Shown piece by piece: positions 5,747-6,665 of a stretch of 6,665 nt of DNA (its first letter is position 1; each line of letters opens with the position of its first letter). This DNA is from Deinococcales bacterium (GTDB taxonomy: Bacteria; Deinococcota; Deinococci; Deinococcales; Deinococcaceae): NCBI GenBank assembly GCA_025359705.1, contig JANYFS010000565.1, forward strand, positions 1 to 6,665, read 5' to 3'. The position numbers were made by a program, and so were the translations under genes. The notes beneath the pieces were generated by a model that was not told the origin of the DNA, ran no database searches, and saw only the letters and a program-made list of their open reading frames with translations.

Positions 5747-5783
5747 GCCCCCTCGAGCCTTAACACTCGAGGGGGCTTTTTTT
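5747..5783 (+). terminator. Strong intrinsic terminator with CTCGAG in its stem
   Basis: GCCCCCTCGAG (5747-5757) and CTCGAGGGGGC (5766-5776) form a perfect 11-bp GC-rich stem with an 8-base loop, followed by T7 (5777-5783). It works on the + strand only; there is no T-run on the other side. No recognised + strand gene ends before it, because the nearest + strand gene upstream is dnaG, almost 2 kb away. This points to an unannotated short transcript between about 5480 and 5746. Confidence 0.9.
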
Positions 5784-5914
5784 ATTTCGTTTGCTCGAGG
5801 GCAGTAAGGCAAGATTTAGCCCTTAAGAGGGTTTTAAGACGCAGCTTGATACCTTAAACACACAAGGAAACACAACACCGCAGACGCAACACTCACCCGC
5901 ACAGGAGAAACACC

Positions 5915-6169
5915 ATGAAAAATATTCTCAAGCTTGCTGCCGCCCTCTTCGTCCTCTCTAGTTCCGCCTCAGTCTTAGCCATCAGTGGGCCAGTGAGTGT
6001 AGATCAGCCGTCTCAGCCCACAACTATGAAAATCAAAATTATAGACATGCTGGTTAGTTCCGTTGTCGGTACCGCCCGCTTCACCCCGCCCGAGTTCTGC
6101 TACGTGGGTAAAATTAAGGTAGCTTGTACCTTCACGAATGCTCCCTCCAAAGATCCCACTCGACCCTAA
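5915..6169 (+). CDS. Small secreted protein of unknown function
   Basis: An 84-residue protein with a clear Sec signal peptide: MKN-x-LK start, a hydrophobic core (LAAALFVLSSSASV) and a VLA cleavage site after residue 22. The predicted mature part is about 62 residues, with a Pro/Ser/Thr-rich start, one hydrophobic patch (KIIDMLVSSVVG, 41-52), two cysteines (C62 and C71) nine residues apart that could form a disulfide outside the cytoplasm, and a Pro/Lys/Arg-rich tail. No family was recognised. The start is well supported by AGGAGA (5903-5908), six bases before the ATG. The gene lies in a CTCGAG-free stretch (5800-6460), which may mean more recent arrival. It appears to be a single-gene unit, with a strong terminator upstream and hairpins downstream. 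Confidence 0.75.
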   Translation: MKNILKLAAALFVLSSSASVLAISGPVSVDQPSQPTTMKIKIIDMLVSSVVGTARFTPPEFCYVGKIKVACTFTNAPSKDPTRP

Positions 6170-6177
6170 GCTTAAAT

Positions 6178-6197
6178 CCTGTGGGTCATTCCCCAGG
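6178..6197 (+). terminator. Small hairpin after the secreted-protein gene
   Basis: CCTG (6178-6181) plus GGG (6183-6185) pair with CCC (6191-6193) plus CAGG (6194-6197), with one bulged T and a 5-base loop, starting 8 bp after the stop codon. No T-run follows, so any terminator activity is weak or needs another factor. Confidence 0.35.
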
Positions 6198-6216
6198 TGC
6201 TTGTTCAACCCAACAA

Positions 6217-6259
6217 AGCGCATGACTTTCACCAAGAATGCAGGTGAGGGTCATGCGCT
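6217..6259. repeat. Long inverted repeat (17-bp stem, 9-base loop)
   Basis: AGCGCATGAC (6217-6226) pairs with GTCATGCGCT (6250-6259). TCACC (6229-6233) pairs with GGTGA (6243-6247), and the two T residues between them face two G residues as wobble pairs in RNA. The loop is AAGAATGCA. It is followed by A5, not a T-run, so it is not a standard + strand terminator, and the - strand lacks one too. It could be an mRNA-stabilising 3' structure or a REP/MITE-like element. Confidence 0.75.
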
Positions 6260-6332
6260 AAAAACGATCAAAGCCAACAGTGCCTCATACCCCTGATTGC
6301 CCTCGTGCTAACCAACACACCCTAGAAATATC

Positions 6333-6345
6333 TGCTACAATTGTA
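6333..6345 (+). promoter_or_regulatory. Candidate extended -10 promoter of the parA-like gene, with palindrome
   Basis: TG (6333-6334), one base, then TACAAT (6336-6341) gives an extended -10 element. No good -35 is present at the expected position, which is usual for this promoter class. Transcription would start near 6348, leaving a leader of about 36 nt before the ATG at 6384. The -10 lies inside the perfect palindrome TACAATTGTA (6336-6345), which could serve as an operator. Confidence 0.4.
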
Positions 6346-6383
6346 TCAATATAGCAATGTAGTAGGTAAAAAGGTCGTGTGGC

Positions 6384-6506
6384 ATGGCAATTATCGCTTT
6401 AACATCCGAAAAAGGCGGGGTAGGAAAATCCACTCTGGCCCTCAACCTCGCGGGAGCGCTCTCGAGGAACGGAGCGACGGCTTTGGTGGACGAAGATCCG
6501 ATTGGC
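6384..6506 (+). pseudogene. ParA/Soj-family ATPase, N-terminal fragment cut off by a junction
   Basis: The frame begins MAIIALTSEKGGVGKSTLAL, with the deviant Walker A motif KGGVGKST (residues 10-17) of the ParA/MinD class, then NLAGALSRNG and ALVDEDPIG (33-41), the strand that carries the conserved Asp of this family (D36). These ATPases position chromosomes, plasmids or other cargo with a ParB-type partner. After about residue 41 the match stops: the frame continues to a TGA at 6621-6623 but reads the antisense of an aldehyde dehydrogenase. Only about 41 of the usual 190-260 residues are present, and the switch and DNA-binding parts are missing. No ParB gene or parS-like site was seen. The break may be biological or an assembly chimera, so the intact gene may exist elsewhere. 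Confidence 0.75.
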
Positions 6507-6665
6507 GGCTATGCAGGACTGTCCAGCATTCCGGAATTTGGCGGCGAGCGCGCCTTTCACGGCAATATCCAAATCAGCATCATCAAAAATGATGACCGAA
6601 GCGTTCCCGCCAAGTTCCATTGAACATTTTTTGATCGTGTGTGCGGCCTGACTAAGAAGAATGCG
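6483..6665 (-). pseudogene. gabD: Succinate-semialdehyde dehydrogenase (GabD-like) internal fragment
   Basis: Read from the right edge leftward, the frame gives 61 residues: RILLSQAAHTIKKCS, MELGGNASVIIFDDADLD, then AVKGALAAKFRNAGQSC and IAANRIFVHQ. This is the active-site region of the NAD(P)-dependent aldehyde dehydrogenase superfamily, closest in pattern to GabD, which oxidises succinate semialdehyde to succinate. The catalytic Glu (in ELGG) and Cys (in GQSC) are both present. The match ends at about 6483, where the frame runs into the antisense of the parA-like gene and stops at TGA near 6399. The N-terminal part, if present, lies beyond the window. The C-terminal part, about 170-180 residues in the family, is missing on this side. 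The overlap with the ParA fragment (6483-6506) is plausible protein in both directions. Confidence 0.8.

Larger units (their letters stand above)
5470..5914. other. Divergent spacer between ybjN-like gene and secreted-protein gene
   Basis: This 445-bp stretch should hold promoters for both divergent genes, but no consensus pair stands out. It contains the CTCGAGGGA cluster (5538-5569); CATGTT repeated with 20-bp spacing (5588-5593 and 5608-5613); small hairpins ATGCCC/GGGCAT (5581-5610), AATGCT/AGCATT (5624-5642) and TTGAA/TTCAA (5726-5741); the strong + strand terminator (5747-5783); and a short CCCT/AGGG hairpin followed by T4 (5820-5835). A short frame from GTG 5574 or ATG 5589 to TAA 5682-5684 (36 or 31 codons) ends before the terminator; its coding status is uncertain. 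Confidence 0.55.
2..6466. repeat. Highly iterated palindrome CTCGAG (44 copies)
   Basis: The 6-bp palindrome CTCGAG starts at 2, 161, 599, 746, 1052, 1145, 1390, 1409, 1607, 1675, 1840, 1966, 2227, 2254, 2287, 2400, 2425, 2483, 2733, 2874, 3025, 3079, 3235, 3322, 3470, 3765, 3996, 4191, 4237, 4404, 4527, 4650, 4768, 4890, 5022, 5511, 5538, 5551, 5561, 5628, 5752, 5766, 5794 and 6461. That is about one per 150 bp. It occurs in genes on both strands and in spacers. The largest gaps are 604-746 plus 751-1052, 5027-5511 (YbjN gene) and 5799-6461 (secreted protein). Confidence 0.95.

Noticed and set aside
5975..6235. 86-codon - strand frame opposite the secreted-protein gene
   Set aside because: The + strand frame has a signal peptide and a good ribosome-binding site; the - strand frame has neither.
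6336..6362. parS-like site near parA
   Set aside because: The sequence does not resemble the TGTTTCACGTGAAACA consensus; only a short AT-rich palindrome is present.
6341..6592. 83-codon + strand frame over the parA-like start
   Set aside because: The other frame carries an unmistakable Walker A motif; this frame is arginine-rich and without any family signature.

Overview
The window looks like a chromosomal fragment, possibly a whole small contig, from a bacterium of the Deinococcus-Thermus group (Deinococcota). That placement is an inference. It rests on the style of the RuvB and DnaG sequences, a PATAN/DUF4388 regulator next to housekeeping genes, a YbjN-type protein, and ribosome-binding sites that use the GGTGAT part of the anti-Shine-Dalgarno complement. 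Base composition is moderate (parts of dnaG are roughly 50-68% GC). The most striking global property is 44 copies of the palindrome CTCGAG in 6665 bp, against about 1.6 expected at random. They lie in genes, in all codon frames, in spacers and inside a terminator stem.

Layout. (1) 2-307: 3' end of ruvB (Holliday-junction helicase), + strand. (2) 308-595: spacer with a TATAAT box, A/C-rich repeats and a 12-bp tandem repeat. (3) 596-1645: PATAN/DUF4388 protein with a degenerate receiver domain. (4) 1646-2016: structured spacer with overlapping hairpins, a promoter, a strong intrinsic terminator (together a possible ~90-nt small RNA or a dnaG attenuator) and a G/T-rich dnaG leader with a possible G-quadruplex over the ribosome-binding site. 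(5) 2017-3792: dnaG primase, complete, with an AT-rich 3' end. (6) 3793-3965: spacer between convergent genes, holding a GC-rich inverted-repeat segment. (7) 3966-5084 and 5068-5469, both - strand: a DUF418 membrane protein and, upstream of it, a YbjN-family protein. They overlap by 17 bp and look like one operon. (8) 5470-5914: spacer with a triple CTCGAGGGA cluster, several small hairpins and a very strong + strand terminator with no obvious gene in front of it. (9) 5915-6169: small secreted protein of unknown function. (10) 6170-6383: spacer with a 17-bp-stem hairpin and a probable promoter. (11) 6384-about 6506: start of a ParA-type ATPase, which runs abruptly into (12) a - strand fragment of succinate-semialdehyde dehydrogenase (gabD-like) that continues off the window end.

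The core genes serve DNA metabolism (ruvB for recombination and repair, dnaG for replication priming), but nothing shows they are co-transcribed. The parA/gabD junction truncates both proteins, is inverted, and covers about 24 bp that read plausibly in both, so it is either a real rearrangement or a chimeric contig end. No complete mobile element, CRISPR array, tRNA or rRNA was seen.
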